Assembly: GCA_964627455.1 (NCBI GenBank)
Contig: CAZVKC010000030.1
Span: 25,658 to 89,657 of the forward strand
Direction of reading: 5' to 3'
DNA from: F-183 sp964627455
GTDB taxonomy: Bacteria > Acidobacteriota > Terriglobia > Bryobacterales > Bryobacteraceae
DNA length: 64,000 bases
Under the pieces are notes generated by a model, which saw only the letters and a list, made by a program, of their open reading frames with translations, made no database searches and was not told the origin of the DNA. Positions within the stretch are counted from its first letter, which is position 1, and each line of letters opens with the position of its first letter. The position numbers were made by a program, and so were the translations under genes. This document shows, one piece after another, positions 1-8,588 of the stretch.

Positions 1-621
1 CAACACGTTCGACGGCTTCAAATCCCGGTGCAGGACCCCGGCTTCGTGCGCCGCCATCAGCCCCTCGCAGATCTGGCCATGCAAACGCCGCACCGTCGCC
101 GTATCGTCCAGCGGCCCCCCGGCATGCAACAGCGCCTCCAGCGACTCGCCTTCCAGCAACTCCATCGTCAGGAACTGCACCTCGCCATCGCGGCCGCAGT
201 CGAACACGCGGCATACATTGCGATGCGTGATGCGACGAGCCGCCAGGAACTCCGAAGCGCCGCAAATGACCTTCAACGCCAGCGGCACCCCGTGCTCGAG
301 GTCCCGTACGCGGTACACACCGCCACACATGCCGCCCTGGCCGATCTGTTCCTCCACCGAATAGCGTCCAGCCACCACATCACCCGGACACAACACCGGC
401 AGCAGGCTCGCGTCCTCTCGATCCAATTCGACAGGACCACTCAAAAACCCGTCCGTCATTTGCTCCAGCTGAATCAACCGGTGGACCTCGTGCAATACGT
501 CGGGGTTCGCCGCACAACGCTCCAGCAGGAACGCCGTCCGCTGCGACTGTGGACACTCCAACGCCTCACCGAAGACCACCGTCACCTCGGACCAGAAGTC
601 CTGCGCGCTCTCCGGCTTCAT
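1..621 (-). CDS. Serine/threonine protein kinase, N-terminal part (cut by the window edge)
   Basis: About 207 residues are visible; the C-terminus lies left of the window. After a leader of about 85 residues the kinase N-lobe begins with a glycine loop (GQGGMCGGVY), followed by the ATP-anchoring lysine in LALKVI. The visible part ends at the catalytic-loop motif HRDLKPSNV, with the Asp present. This is a Hanks-type kinase that phosphorylates Ser/Thr of target proteins. The ATG at 621 overlaps the stop of the upstream ECF sigma gene (618) by four bases, so the two are translationally coupled. ECF factors of this type paired with kinases are common in Acidobacteriota, and the kinase may control the sigma factor (inference). 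Any membrane or sensor domain would be in the missing part. Confidence 0.88.
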   Translation of the reverse strand, partial: MKPESAQDFWSEVTVVFGEALECPQSQRTAFLLERCAANPDVLHEVHRLIQLEQMTDGFLSGPVELDREDASLLPVLCPGDVVAGRYSVEEQIGQGGMCGGVYRVRDLEHGVPLALKVICGASEFLAARRITHRNVCRVFDCGRDGEVQFLTMELLEGESLEALLHAGGPLDDTATVRRLHGQICEGLMAAHEAGVLHRDLKPSNVL

Positions 622-1163
622 CGCGACAATTCCCCAAACAGCCAGGCCTTCGCCAATTGCCAGTCGCGCTTGACCGTGCGGCTGCAAATGCCGAGCGCGC
701 CAGCGACTTCATCCTCGGTAAACCCGCCGAAAAACCGCATCTCGACGATCCGTGCCTGACGAGCGTCGATCGTAGCCAGACGTTCCAGCGCATCGTGCAA
801 CTGCATAAACGAATCCGCGGCCTGGAATCCATAAAACGGCGCAGGATCCCGCTTCAGCGCCATCCGCGCGCGGGCGCGATCCACCAGAATCCGGCGCATC
901 ATGCGGGACGCGACGCACAACAGGTACTGCCTGTCGACCTCCTGTGTGGCTTCAACAAAGGGCATCCGCGCCATCTTTAAAAACGTTTCGTGCACTAGCG
1001 CGGTCGCCTGAATGGTTCGAGAGCGCAACTCCGAACGCATGTGACAGCGGGCGATCCGCTTCATTTCCAAATAGACGGTTTCGAAACAATCAAAGTCTTT
1101 GCGTGCCGGAGCCGCTGTGGTTTTGCCGGCTGTCCCCCCGAAAAGCTGCATGATGGCGCCCAT
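618..1163 (-). CDS. ECF-type RNA polymerase sigma factor
   Basis: The product is 181 residues from the ATG at 1163; a start at 1151 (MQLFGG) is also possible, and longer upstream readings lack coding character. A sigma-2 region (ETVYLEMKRIARCHMRSE, then TIQATALVHETFLKM) is followed by sigma-4, where ARQARIVEMRFFGGFTEDEV and an HTH (GICSRTVKRDWQLAKAWL) are visible. This resembles the ECF family annotated as TIGR02999, which is abundant in Acidobacteriota and Planctomycetes and usually sits next to a Ser/Thr kinase, as here. It would redirect RNA polymerase to a regulon that cannot be read from this window. No anti-sigma gene is adjacent. Confidence 0.88.
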   Translation of the reverse strand: MGAIMQLFGGTAGKTTAAPARKDFDCFETVYLEMKRIARCHMRSELRSRTIQATALVHETFLKMARMPFVEATQEVDRQYLLCVASRMMRRILVDRARARMALKRDPAPFYGFQAADSFMQLHDALERLATIDARQARIVEMRFFGGFTEDEVAGALGICSRTVKRDWQLAKAWLFGELSR

Positions 1164-1224
1164 GCCAATAAGACGCGCCGCCTCCGGAAAACCCTTCGGC
1201 AATCGGGAGCGAAATCTCAAAATG

Positions 1225-1265
1225 CAAAAGCCGCCGCTCCGGTGCGTCCGAAGCGGCGGCTCTTT
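1225..1265 (-). terminator. Probable intrinsic terminator of the TIGR03437 gene
   Basis: A 10-bp perfect inverted repeat (AGCCGCCGCT at 1229-1238, AGCGGCGGCT at 1252-1261) lies just past the stop of the minus-strand gene ending at 1285. On the minus strand the stem is followed by TTTTGC. It separates that gene from the sigma-factor gene downstream. Confidence 0.65.
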
Positions 1266-1284
1266 CTGCGATTCGAAGAAGCGC

Positions 1285-2997
1285 TTACTGGATGTTGAGG
1301 AAGATCGGATCCCGCGCCCCGCTGATCGCCACAGGCACGCGGTCGCCGCGCGTCGCATCGTCAGGAATCGTGACCGTGATCTGATACAAGCCGATCGTGC
1401 CCGGCATGAGTCCCGCGAACGAAGGCGTGATTTCCGGCGCCGGGTTGAACAGCGACCCACCGAACCGCAGCAGCGGAACCGGATCAATCGTCACCGGCGG
1501 ATCCGAAGGAGCGGGCGCGCCGGCCTGCACCGGCGAAGTGGGAACACCGAAGCCCGCGCCAATCACGTTCACCGTCGAGCCCGCGAATACAGGAGCCGAA
1601 GGCCCGCTGCCCGCCGTCGCGATCGTGGCGCCATCGCTGTTGGTCACCCACAGCGCACGCGGCCGCGAACGCACGATCTGCACCGCCACCGTGTTGCCGC
1701 GAACGCCATCGCGATCCACGCGCATCAACCCTTCGCCTTCCGGAGCATCGAACGGAATCTGCACATCGATCTGCCCGGCTGAAACATATGAGACCGGCAG
1801 CGGCTGATCGTTCAGATACGCCGATGCGGTGGCCAGCGAAGTTCCCCAGGCTGTGCCGTCCGGGACCTTTTCCGCGCCGCCGAGCGTGAACATCTCGCCG
1901 AGCAGCGACGCGAGATCGCCGAGCGCAAGAGTACCCGCCTCGCCGCCGAGCGTCGTGACGACTCCGCCAAATGAAATCACCGGCGAACCCGCGTCCACGA
2001 CATCGAACGTCACCGGAACGTCGATGGAACTGTTCGCGGCGTCGCTCGTGATCGTGACCTTGCCTGTGTAGCGGCCATTCGCGAGACCGTCCGGCGTTGC
2101 GGTCACATTGACCAGGTTGCCGTCGGTCGCAGCGGACAACCAGGATCCGTCGCCCGTCACCGACGCCGTGGCGCCGCTAACCGCGACTCCCGCGAGTCCC
2201 GTACTGTTGACATAGATGGCCTTGGTCTGCGCGGCCGAACCATTGGCTGCGCGAAACGCCAGGCTATCCGACGTCGGAACCGCAATACCTTTGCTGGTGA
2301 CCTTCACCGACACCGGAACGCTGCGATTGTCGGCTGCAAGCGAGGATCCCGACACGGAAATGCTGCCGTTGTACTCGCCCTCCGGCGTACCCGGATTCGC
2401 CACCGCAATCACATCGTACGAATACACGGTGCGGAAACTGCCGCCGCCCGAACCCAACACCGTCAACCGCGGACCTCCGCCCAGCGACGCCGTCGCATTA
2501 AAAGAGGTGCTGGTCGTAAACGACTTGCGCACCTGCGAGCCGTTCGGCGGAACAAACATGTCGATGCGATCCGGCACGCCGCCGCCGATCTGCACCGTCA
2601 CCGCAATGGTCTGCGGCGCATCGACCGCGTTGGGATCCGTGACCGTCACAAAGCCGGTGACGATCCCCTTCGAAAGTCCGGAAGTCTGCAACCCGAGGCG
2701 GATCGCCGTGCAACGCCCGCCGGGCTGTCCACAAGCGCGCGAGTCGCCGACGCTCGGCACGAGCCACGAGTCTGAAGACGACACTGAAAGCGACAGATCC
2801 CCGTCGCCGGCGTTGAACGCATCGATCGTCTGCGTGGCGCCGTTCTGGCCCTGCGCGATCGAGAACGGACCGGCCGCGGCGCTGCTCAACCGCAACTTCG
2901 GCGCGCTGAACGCAGCCGTCGCGGCGAGGGCAGCCACAAACATTACCTTGTGAACTTGTTTAATACCTGAAAAGACCACTCTTCGAAAACCTTTCAA
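1285..2997 (-). CDS. Exported TIGR03437-type acidobacterial protein with Ig/BACON-like repeats
   Basis: The product is 570 residues. It starts with a basic n-region and hydrophobic core ending near AATAAFSAPK, a signal peptide for export. The middle (about 35-340) consists of repeated beta-rich modules of BACON/Ig-like character, with recurring SWL and P..G.Y.G.I.V/T motifs. The last 220 residues match the TIGR03437 domain (VSYVSAGQIDVQIPFDAP, INVIGAGFG-like and GLYQITVTIPDDA motifs), known mainly from Solibacter and relatives and of unknown function. The architecture suggests an extracellular adhesive or surface protein. It is monocistronic, followed by a terminator hairpin. Confidence 0.8.
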   Translation of the reverse strand: MKGFRRVVFSGIKQVHKVMFVAALAATAAFSAPKLRLSSAAAGPFSIAQGQNGATQTIDAFNAGDGDLSLSVSSSDSWLVPSVGDSRACGQPGGRCTAIRLGLQTSGLSKGIVTGFVTVTDPNAVDAPQTIAVTVQIGGGVPDRIDMFVPPNGSQVRKSFTTSTSFNATASLGGGPRLTVLGSGGGSFRTVYSYDVIAVANPGTPEGEYNGSISVSGSSLAADNRSVPVSVKVTSKGIAVPTSDSLAFRAANGSAAQTKAIYVNSTGLAGVAVSGATASVTGDGSWLSAATDGNLVNVTATPDGLANGRYTGKVTITSDAANSSIDVPVTFDVVDAGSPVISFGGVVTTLGGEAGTLALGDLASLLGEMFTLGGAEKVPDGTAWGTSLATASAYLNDQPLPVSYVSAGQIDVQIPFDAPEGEGLMRVDRDGVRGNTVAVQIVRSRPRALWVTNSDGATIATAGSGPSAPVFAGSTVNVIGAGFGVPTSPVQAGAPAPSDPPVTIDPVPLLRFGGSLFNPAPEITPSFAGLMPGTIGLYQITVTIPDDATRGDRVPVAISGARDPIFLNIQ

Positions 2998-3165
2998 ACA
3001 ACCATGGGACGCGAGAGGCGCGCGCTATGCCCGGGGGACGGGCTGCAGCGGCGCAGAAGGACGCCAGGGGCGGGATACGCTGGCTGTCTTCAGGGTATCA
3101 AAACCCGGAACTCCCGCAAACGTAGCGGTCATCGGGCGGCGCCATCGAAGGTATCCTGGAAGCGT

Positions 3166-4251
3166 ATGCCCTTTGCGTCCATTCCGGAGGCGATCGAAGA
3201 TTTTCGCGCCGGCAAGATGCTCGTGGTCGTCGATGACGAAGACCGCGAGAACGAAGGCGACCTGACCGTCGCCGCCGAGCACATCACCCCGGAAATCATC
3301 AATTTCATGGCGACCCACGGCCGCGGACTCATCTGTCTCGCCCTGAGCGCCGATCGTTGCGACGCCCTCGATCTTCCTCTCATTTCCCCCTCGAACACCT
3401 CGCGCTTCGGCACGGCGTTCTGCGAATCCATCGACGCGCGCGAAGGCGTGTCCACCGGCATTTCGGCCGCCGACCGCTCGCTCACCATCCGCACTGCGAT
3501 CGACCCGAAAACCCGCCCCATCGACCTCGCGCGTCCCGGCCACATGTTCCCGCTGCGCGCCCGCGAAGGCGGCGTGCTGGTTCGCGCCGGCCAGACCGAA
3601 GCCGCGGTCGATCTCGCCCGTCTCGCCGGACTCCAACCGGGCGGCGTGATCTGCGAAATCATGAACGAAGACGGTTCGATGGCGCGCGTGCCGCAACTCG
3701 AACAGTTCTGCGCGCTGCATGAGCTGAAGCTGATCTCGGTCGCACAGTTGATCAAGTACCGGCTGCAGACCGAGCGTTTCACCGTCCGCGTATCCGAGGG
3801 TCCGGTGAGGACCGAATACGGGGAGTTCACGGCAGTTCAGTACTCCAGTTCGGTCGGCAATCAGCGTCACGTGGCGCTGGTCAAAGGCGATGTCGCCGGC
3901 AAGCAGAATGTGCTGGTCCGCATGCATTCGCATTGCACCATGGGACACATCTTCGGCAGCCTCGAATGCGAGTGCCAGAAGACGCTGCGCGAATCGCTGC
4001 GCAAGGTCGCGCGGGAAGGCGGCGTCGTCGTGTACCTCCACCAGACCGGCCTCGGGCAGCCTCATGCGGACAACGGTCATGGACCTTCGCAGGTCCAGCA
4101 CGAGATCGGCATCGGCGCGCAGATTCTCTCGGATCTCGGGCTCACCACGATCCGCCTGCTGACCAACCGTCCCCGCAAAACCGTCGGACTCGAAGGCTTC
4201 GGGATCCAGATTACGGAACGAGTTCCGATATTTGATCCAGCGACAGTGTAA
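3166..4251 (+). CDS. ribB: 3,4-dihydroxy-2-butanone 4-phosphate synthase with degenerate GTP cyclohydrolase II-like half (RibBX type)
   Basis: The product is 361 residues from the ATG at 3166; the frame is open further upstream, but the homologous N-terminus begins here. Residues 1-200 are a complete RibB domain, which makes the four-carbon unit of riboflavin from ribulose 5-phosphate: the metal and substrate motif DDEDRENEGDL lies near residue 22, and THGRGLICL, FCESIDAREGVSTGISA and the GHMFPL loop follow. Residues 205-361 have the GTP cyclohydrolase II fold, keeping the three zinc-type cysteines (HSHC, ECEC) and a C-terminal RLLTNRPRKTVGLEG. They have lost the RxEGRxIGL loop, the RAYxLQD Tyr region and the D-x-R catalytic segment, replaced by HQTGLGQPHADNG. 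This matches the RibBX variant described in Proteobacteria, where the second domain lacks cyclohydrolase activity. A separate ribA would then be needed elsewhere. Confidence 0.88.
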   Translation: MPFASIPEAIEDFRAGKMLVVVDDEDRENEGDLTVAAEHITPEIINFMATHGRGLICLALSADRCDALDLPLISPSNTSRFGTAFCESIDAREGVSTGISAADRSLTIRTAIDPKTRPIDLARPGHMFPLRAREGGVLVRAGQTEAAVDLARLAGLQPGGVICEIMNEDGSMARVPQLEQFCALHELKLISVAQLIKYRLQTERFTVRVSEGPVRTEYGEFTAVQYSSSVGNQRHVALVKGDVAGKQNVLVRMHSHCTMGHIFGSLECECQKTLRESLRKVAREGGVVVYLHQTGLGQPHADNGHGPSQVQHEIGIGAQILSDLGLTTIRLLTNRPRKTVGLEGFGIQITERVPIFDPATV

Positions 4252-4309
4252 TAAAGTGGCAACCGCCTCCGTCTTCAGGGCGTAAACTCAATATCGAGGA
4301 GTCGCACAC

Positions 4310-5281
4310 ATGCCAACGAATACTCACTCCCGCCGGTTTTTCCTGACTTTGGCCGCCGCAGCCGCTTTCGCCTTCCAGGCCCCGGCCGCCGTGGATCCTG
4401 CTCTCGCCGCCCTCATCCCCGCGGACGCCACCATTGTTTCCGGCGTCAACGTCGGCCAGGCGAAGACCAGTTCTTTCGGACGCTTCGTCCTCAGTCAGAT
4501 GAACGTCGACGACAGCGGCGCCCAGAATTTCATCAATGAAACGGGCTTTGATCCCCGGCGCGACCTCAGCGACGTCATGGTCGCCACAGTGGGCGCAACG
4601 GCCGACAAGACCCAGGCGGTGATCCTGGGACGCGGCGTCTTCAACCCGGCTCGTATTTTCAACGCGGCCAAGTCGCATGGCGCGACGGTCAGCACGTATC
4701 TGGGCGTGGACGTCGCTTCTCATGACGACGGCGCGATCGCATTCATCGACGCATCCCTCGCCGTCGCCGGCAACACCAAAGTCGTGAAGGCGGTGCTCGA
4801 GCAGCGCGCGCAGAACGCAAAGAAGCTGCCCGACTCCGTGATGAAGAAGATGCAGGAACTGAGCGCGGCCAACGATGTCTGGTTCTACAGCGCGGCGTCC
4901 CCGGCCGAATTCTTCGGCACAAAAATGGCGGATCCGAACGTTGGCAACGCGATGAAGGACGGCCTCATGCAGGCGGTTCTGCAGGCGGCGGGCGGCATCA
5001 AGTTCGCCGATAAGGAAGCTCGCGTGAGCGGCGAAGCGATGACCCGTTCCGACAAGGACGCACAGGCGCTCGCCGATGTGTTCCGCTTCCTTGCACAGAT
5101 CGTGCAGAGCAATGGCCAGAGCAAGGGTATGCCGAACGACGTCGCCGCGCTGCTGGGCAAGATGCAGTTGACCACCGACGGTTCGGTGATGAAGGTCTCG
5201 ATGTCGATCCCCGAAGATCTGCTCGAGCGCGTCTTCACCAACAAGGCTCCGGCTCGCCGCGCCCGCGCTGCGCTGCGGTAG
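4310..5281 (+). CDS. Exported hypothetical protein (acidobacterial)
   Basis: The product is 323 residues, with a GAGGAG ribosome-binding site about nine bases before the ATG. The N-terminus has SRRFFLTLAAAAAFAF followed by APAA, a signal peptide with a twin Arg, so export by Sec or Tat is expected. The mature part has no motif I can place. It begins with ALAALIPADATIVSGVNV, a pattern seen in exported proteins that measure per-protein stress or act as beta-sandwich lipocalin-like proteins, but that is not enough to assign a function. The C-terminus is basic (APARRARAALR). It is followed 14 bases later by the STAS gene and may be co-transcribed with it. Confidence 0.6.
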   Translation: MPTNTHSRRFFLTLAAAAAFAFQAPAAVDPALAALIPADATIVSGVNVGQAKTSSFGRFVLSQMNVDDSGAQNFINETGFDPRRDLSDVMVATVGATADKTQAVILGRGVFNPARIFNAAKSHGATVSTYLGVDVASHDDGAIAFIDASLAVAGNTKVVKAVLEQRAQNAKKLPDSVMKKMQELSAANDVWFYSAASPAEFFGTKMADPNVGNAMKDGLMQAVLQAAGGIKFADKEARVSGEAMTRSDKDAQALADVFRFLAQIVQSNGQSKGMPNDVAALLGKMQLTTDGSVMKVSMSIPEDLLERVFTNKAPARRARAALR

Positions 5282-5295
5282 TACACTGTGGGTTC

Positions 5296-5709
5296 ATGTC
5301 TCTGCAGATTGCACGCCGTGAGCGCGAAGGCATTGCCATCTTTGATTTGACGGGACGGTTGGTGGTGGGCCCCTCCACCAACCAGTTCCGCGAAACCATT
5401 GAAGAATGCATTCAAAGCGGCACGACTAACATCATCCTCAATTTACGGGGTGTCGAGTACATCGACAGTACGGGTCTCGGCGCTCTTGTTCTTTGCTTTA
5501 CCAAAGCCCAAAAAGCGGGCGGTTTGTTGAAACTCGTCAGCCTCAACCGCCGCGACATGGAACTTCTCGTCCTCACCAAGCTCACCACGATTTTCGACGT
5601 TTACAACGACGAGCAGGACGCGGTCAACAGCTACTTCCCGGACCGCGAAATCAAGCGTTTCGACATCCTCAGTTTCGTCCGCCAGCAGCGCGACTCCGAC
5701 GCAGACTGA
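5296..5709 (+). CDS. STAS-domain anti-sigma-factor antagonist (SpoIIAA-like)
   Basis: The product is 137 residues and covers one STAS domain. The phosphorylation-loop motif YIDSTGLGALV is present near residues 53-63, with the Ser that partner kinases phosphorylate. An extension of about 25 residues (EIKRFDILSFVRQQRDSDAD) follows the domain. In the family, the unphosphorylated form binds an anti-sigma kinase (SpoIIAB/RsbW type) and frees a sigma factor. No kinase or PP2C phosphatase gene is adjacent, so its partner must be encoded elsewhere. Confidence 0.85.
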   Translation: MSLQIARREREGIAIFDLTGRLVVGPSTNQFRETIEECIQSGTTNIILNLRGVEYIDSTGLGALVLCFTKAQKAGGLLKLVSLNRRDMELLVLTKLTTIFDVYNDEQDAVNSYFPDREIKRFDILSFVRQQRDSDAD

Positions 5710-5730
5710 CGAATATCGGATAATCATAAG

Positions 5731-6153
5731 GTGACCAGAATCCAAGCATCGTTGGCCTCGGCTGTTTTACTCCTGACGGGATGCGCCAAGGACATCAACA
5801 ACAAAGAAGCCGTTCGCGTAGCGGTCGTTGAGTATCTCAATCAGAAAGCCCAGTCCACCGGCTTGAACGTAGCCGCCATGGAAGTGCAGGTCGGCTCTGT
5901 TTCCTTTGAAAAAGATCAGGCCCGCGCGATGGTGAGCATCAAGCCCAAGGGCGGCGCCGACGGCATGCAGATGGCCTATGCGCTGGTCCGCAAGGGCGAC
6001 AAGTGGGAAGTGAAGAGCAAGCAGGATTCCGGCGCAAATCCGCATGGCGGCGGCATGGGCGCCGGTGGTGCGGCCCCGCAGCAGCAGCCCGCGGAAGATC
6101 CGACGCTGCCCCCTGGACATCCGCCGCGCAACAGCGCTCCGGCCACCAAGTAA
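5731..6153 (+). CDS. Small lipoprotein
   Basis: The product is 140 residues, starting at a GTG. The N-terminus has a hydrophobic stretch ending in the lipobox LLTGC near residue 18, so the mature protein should be lipid-anchored. The body (about 20-100) looks like a small alpha/beta domain. The C-terminal 35 residues are Gly, Pro and Gln rich (GGGMGAGG, PQQQPAED, PPGHPP), a flexible tail. The stop codon abuts the ATG of the next gene at 6154, suggesting translational coupling. No family assignment can be made from the sequence. Confidence 0.7.
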   Translation: MTRIQASLASAVLLLTGCAKDINNKEAVRVAVVEYLNQKAQSTGLNVAAMEVQVGSVSFEKDQARAMVSIKPKGGADGMQMAYALVRKGDKWEVKSKQDSGANPHGGGMGAGGAAPQQQPAEDPTLPPGHPPRNSAPATK

Positions 6154-7320
6154 ATGAAGACCGTCGCTGTACTGGGAGGAGGCCCCGCCGGGGCCATGGC
6201 GGCAGCCCGTCTCGCCGGCGCTGGCGTCAAGACGATTCTTCTCGATGAAAAACTGGCGTGGGAAAAGCCCTGCGGTGGCGGCGTCACCTGCAAAGCGTAC
6301 AAAGAGTATCCGTTTCTGATCGACAACGATACTCCCAAGAAGCTCGTCACCGACTCGTGCCTGTCTGAGCCGACAGCCGGTATCGCGCGCCTGCAGATGG
6401 AGCAACCGCTCGTCATCTACGCGCGCAAGGATCTCAACGGCATGATGCTCGAACGCGCGGCAAGGGCCGGCGCGGATATCGAGAAAGCCCGCGTCATCCA
6501 GGCGGGTCGGACGCCCTCGGGCGGCTGGCGCATCGAGACCAAGCGCGGCCACATCGACGCGGATTACTGCATCGCGGCGCTGGGCGCACGCAATCCGCTG
6601 CGCAATGTGGGCGCGGAATGGCGAGCAGGCGACACCATGACGGCTCTCGGATACTTCGTGGACTCCCATCGCGATCACGTCGACATCCGCTTTCTGCCGG
6701 GCCTCGAAGGCTACATTTGGGTCTTTCCGCGCCTCGGCCATCTGTCGGTTGGCATCTGCGGCAAGGGCGAAACCGCGCAGGCCATGCGCCTCCGCCTCGA
6801 AGCCTACATGGACGAAGAGGGCATCAACTATCGCGACGCCCGCTTTTACGGCCACATGCTGCCCTCGCTCGAACAAGCGAGCTGGCAATCGCATCGCGTG
6901 GCGGGCGACGGCTGGCTGGCAGTCGGCGATTCCGCGGGACTCGTCGATCCCGTCACCGGCGAGGGCATCTATTACGCCGTGCGCTCCGGCGATGTCGCGG
7001 CGCAGACGATCCTCGAAAAAGGGCCGGAACACGCCGAATCCTCGTACCGCAAGCAGCTCTATCACGAGTTCATCGAGGACCTCACCTATGGCGCGCACCT
7101 TTCCAAGCGCCTCTTCTGCGAGTCCATCTTCGGCTCCACGATGACTGTGCGGATGATCCAACTCATGCGCAGAAGTCCGCTGCTGACCAAGGTCGTTGAG
7201 GACTTGTTCGCCGGCAGCCAGAACTATCTCACTCTGAAAAAGCGCTTGGTCGAAACCGCTGCGGACCTCTTTCCCGACTTCGTTCTCGGAGCCTTCTTCC
7301 CACGGAAAACGGCATTATGA
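6154..7320 (+). CDS. FAD-dependent oxidoreductase, geranylgeranyl reductase family
   Basis: The product is 388 residues. An N-terminal Rossmann FAD motif (VLGGGPAGAMAAARLAGAG) is followed by PCGGGVTCKAY, typical of geranylgeranyl-reductase-type flavoproteins. A second FAD motif (GWLAVGDSAGLVDPVTGEGI, about residue 255) binds the flavin pyrophosphate. Members reduce prenyl double bonds of quinones, archaeal lipids or chlorophyll side chains, or hydroxylate related substrates; the substrate here is unknown. The gene overlaps hemL by four bases (ATGA), so it is probably translated with a tetrapyrrole biosynthesis gene. Confidence 0.82.
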   Translation: MKTVAVLGGGPAGAMAAARLAGAGVKTILLDEKLAWEKPCGGGVTCKAYKEYPFLIDNDTPKKLVTDSCLSEPTAGIARLQMEQPLVIYARKDLNGMMLERAARAGADIEKARVIQAGRTPSGGWRIETKRGHIDADYCIAALGARNPLRNVGAEWRAGDTMTALGYFVDSHRDHVDIRFLPGLEGYIWVFPRLGHLSVGICGKGETAQAMRLRLEAYMDEEGINYRDARFYGHMLPSLEQASWQSHRVAGDGWLAVGDSAGLVDPVTGEGIYYAVRSGDVAAQTILEKGPEHAESSYRKQLYHEFIEDLTYGAHLSKRLFCESIFGSTMTVRMIQLMRRSPLLTKVVEDLFAGSQNYLTLKKRLVETAADLFPDFVLGAFFPRKTAL

Positions 7321-8579
7321 AGACCTCCAATTCAGAAGCGTTGTTTCAACGCGCTCAGAACCTCATCCCCGGCGGCGTGAACTCGCCGGTGCGCGCGTTC
7401 CGCAGTGTCGGCGGCGTTCCCCGCTTCATGGCGCGCGGCGAAGGCGCACGTATGTGGGACGTCGACGGCAACGTCTATATCGACTACATCGGATCCTGGG
7501 GCCCGCACATTCTCGGCCATCGCCCGCAGCCTGTCATGGATGCGCTGCGCGAAGTGCTGGAACTCGGCACGAGCTTCGGCGCGCCCACCGGCCGCGAGGC
7601 CGAACTCGCCGAAGAGATCATCGGCGCCGTGCCGTCGATGGAGATGGTGCGTCTCGTCAACTCGGGCACCGAAGCCACGATGAGCGCGTTGCGCGTGGCC
7701 CGCGGATTCACAGGCCGCGACCTCACGATCAAGTTCGAAGGCTGCTACCACGGCCACGTCGACTCGCTGCTCGTCAAAGCCGGATCCGGCATGGCGACGC
7801 TCGGCATTGCCGACACGCAAGGCGTCCCCAAGGCGTTCGCCGACACGACCATTGCCCTGCCCTACAACTCGGTCGAAGCGCTCGAAGCCGCATTCAAGAG
7901 CTATGGCGACAAAGTCGCTGCTGTGATCGTCGAACCCGTGGTCGGCAACATGGGCTGCGTGATCCCCACGCCCGAGTTCCTCAAATCCCTGCGGGCCCTC
8001 ACCGAACAATACGGCGCGCTGCTGATCTTCGACGAAGTGATGACGGGCTTCCGCCTCGCGCTCGGCGGCGCGCAGCAGGTGTTCGGCATCAAGCCGGACC
8101 TCACCACTCTCGGCAAGATCATCGGCGGCGGACTCCCGCTCGCCGCATACGGCGGACGCCGCGACGTGATGTCCAAGGTCGCGCCCGCGGGCCCCGTGTA
8201 TCAGGCCGGCACGCTCTCGGGCAACCCGGTGGCCGTATCGGCTGGACTCGCAATGGTCCGCTATTTGAAGTCGCATCCGGAAGTGTACACACGGCTCGAA
8301 CGCAGCACCGCCGCGCTTGCCGCAGCGGCGCCGTCGAACGTGACCGTCAATCGTTTCGGATCGATGATCACGTTTTTCTTCAAGCCCACGCCGGTGAACG
8401 ACTGGGAATCCGCGAAGACGGCGGATACGAAGACCTTCGGCGAATTCTTCCATCACCTGCTGCAGCGCGGCATTTACTTCCCGCCGTCGCAGTTCGAAGC
8501 AGCGTTTGTTTCCGCGGTCCACACCGACGAGGACATCCAGGTGACGGTCGACGCGATCACCGAATTCTTCCGGCGCTGA
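7317..8579 (+). CDS. hemL: Glutamate-1-semialdehyde 2,1-aminomutase
   Basis: The product is 420 residues, the usual family length. It transfers the amino group within glutamate 1-semialdehyde to give 5-aminolevulinate, the last C5-pathway step to heme. Supporting motifs include the N-terminal LIPGGVNSPVRAFRSVGG, VNSGTEATMSALRVARG (PLP phosphate binding), FEGCYHGHVDSLLVKAGSG, LLIFDEVMTGFRLALGG and the PLP Schiff-base lysine in LTTLGKIIGGGLP near residue 265. It overlaps the preceding flavoprotein gene by four bases. No other heme gene is adjacent. Confidence 0.97.
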   Translation: MKTSNSEALFQRAQNLIPGGVNSPVRAFRSVGGVPRFMARGEGARMWDVDGNVYIDYIGSWGPHILGHRPQPVMDALREVLELGTSFGAPTGREAELAEEIIGAVPSMEMVRLVNSGTEATMSALRVARGFTGRDLTIKFEGCYHGHVDSLLVKAGSGMATLGIADTQGVPKAFADTTIALPYNSVEALEAAFKSYGDKVAAVIVEPVVGNMGCVIPTPEFLKSLRALTEQYGALLIFDEVMTGFRLALGGAQQVFGIKPDLTTLGKIIGGGLPLAAYGGRRDVMSKVAPAGPVYQAGTLSGNPVAVSAGLAMVRYLKSHPEVYTRLERSTAALAAAAPSNVTVNRFGSMITFFFKPTPVNDWESAKTADTKTFGEFFHHLLQRGIYFPPSQFEAAFVSAVHTDEDIQVTVDAITEFFRR

Positions 8580-8588
8580 GAAACGCGA

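Noticed and set aside
28..980. Plus-strand open frames of 243 and 143 codons
   Set aside because: They are shadows of the minus-strand kinase and sigma-factor genes, whose motifs (HRDLKPSNV, sigma-4 HTH) are clear; the plus-strand products are Arg/Gln/His-rich and lack any domain.
2998..3165. FMN riboswitch before the rib gene
   Set aside because: The conserved RFN blocks cannot be found in the 168 bases upstream, so no riboswitch is called.
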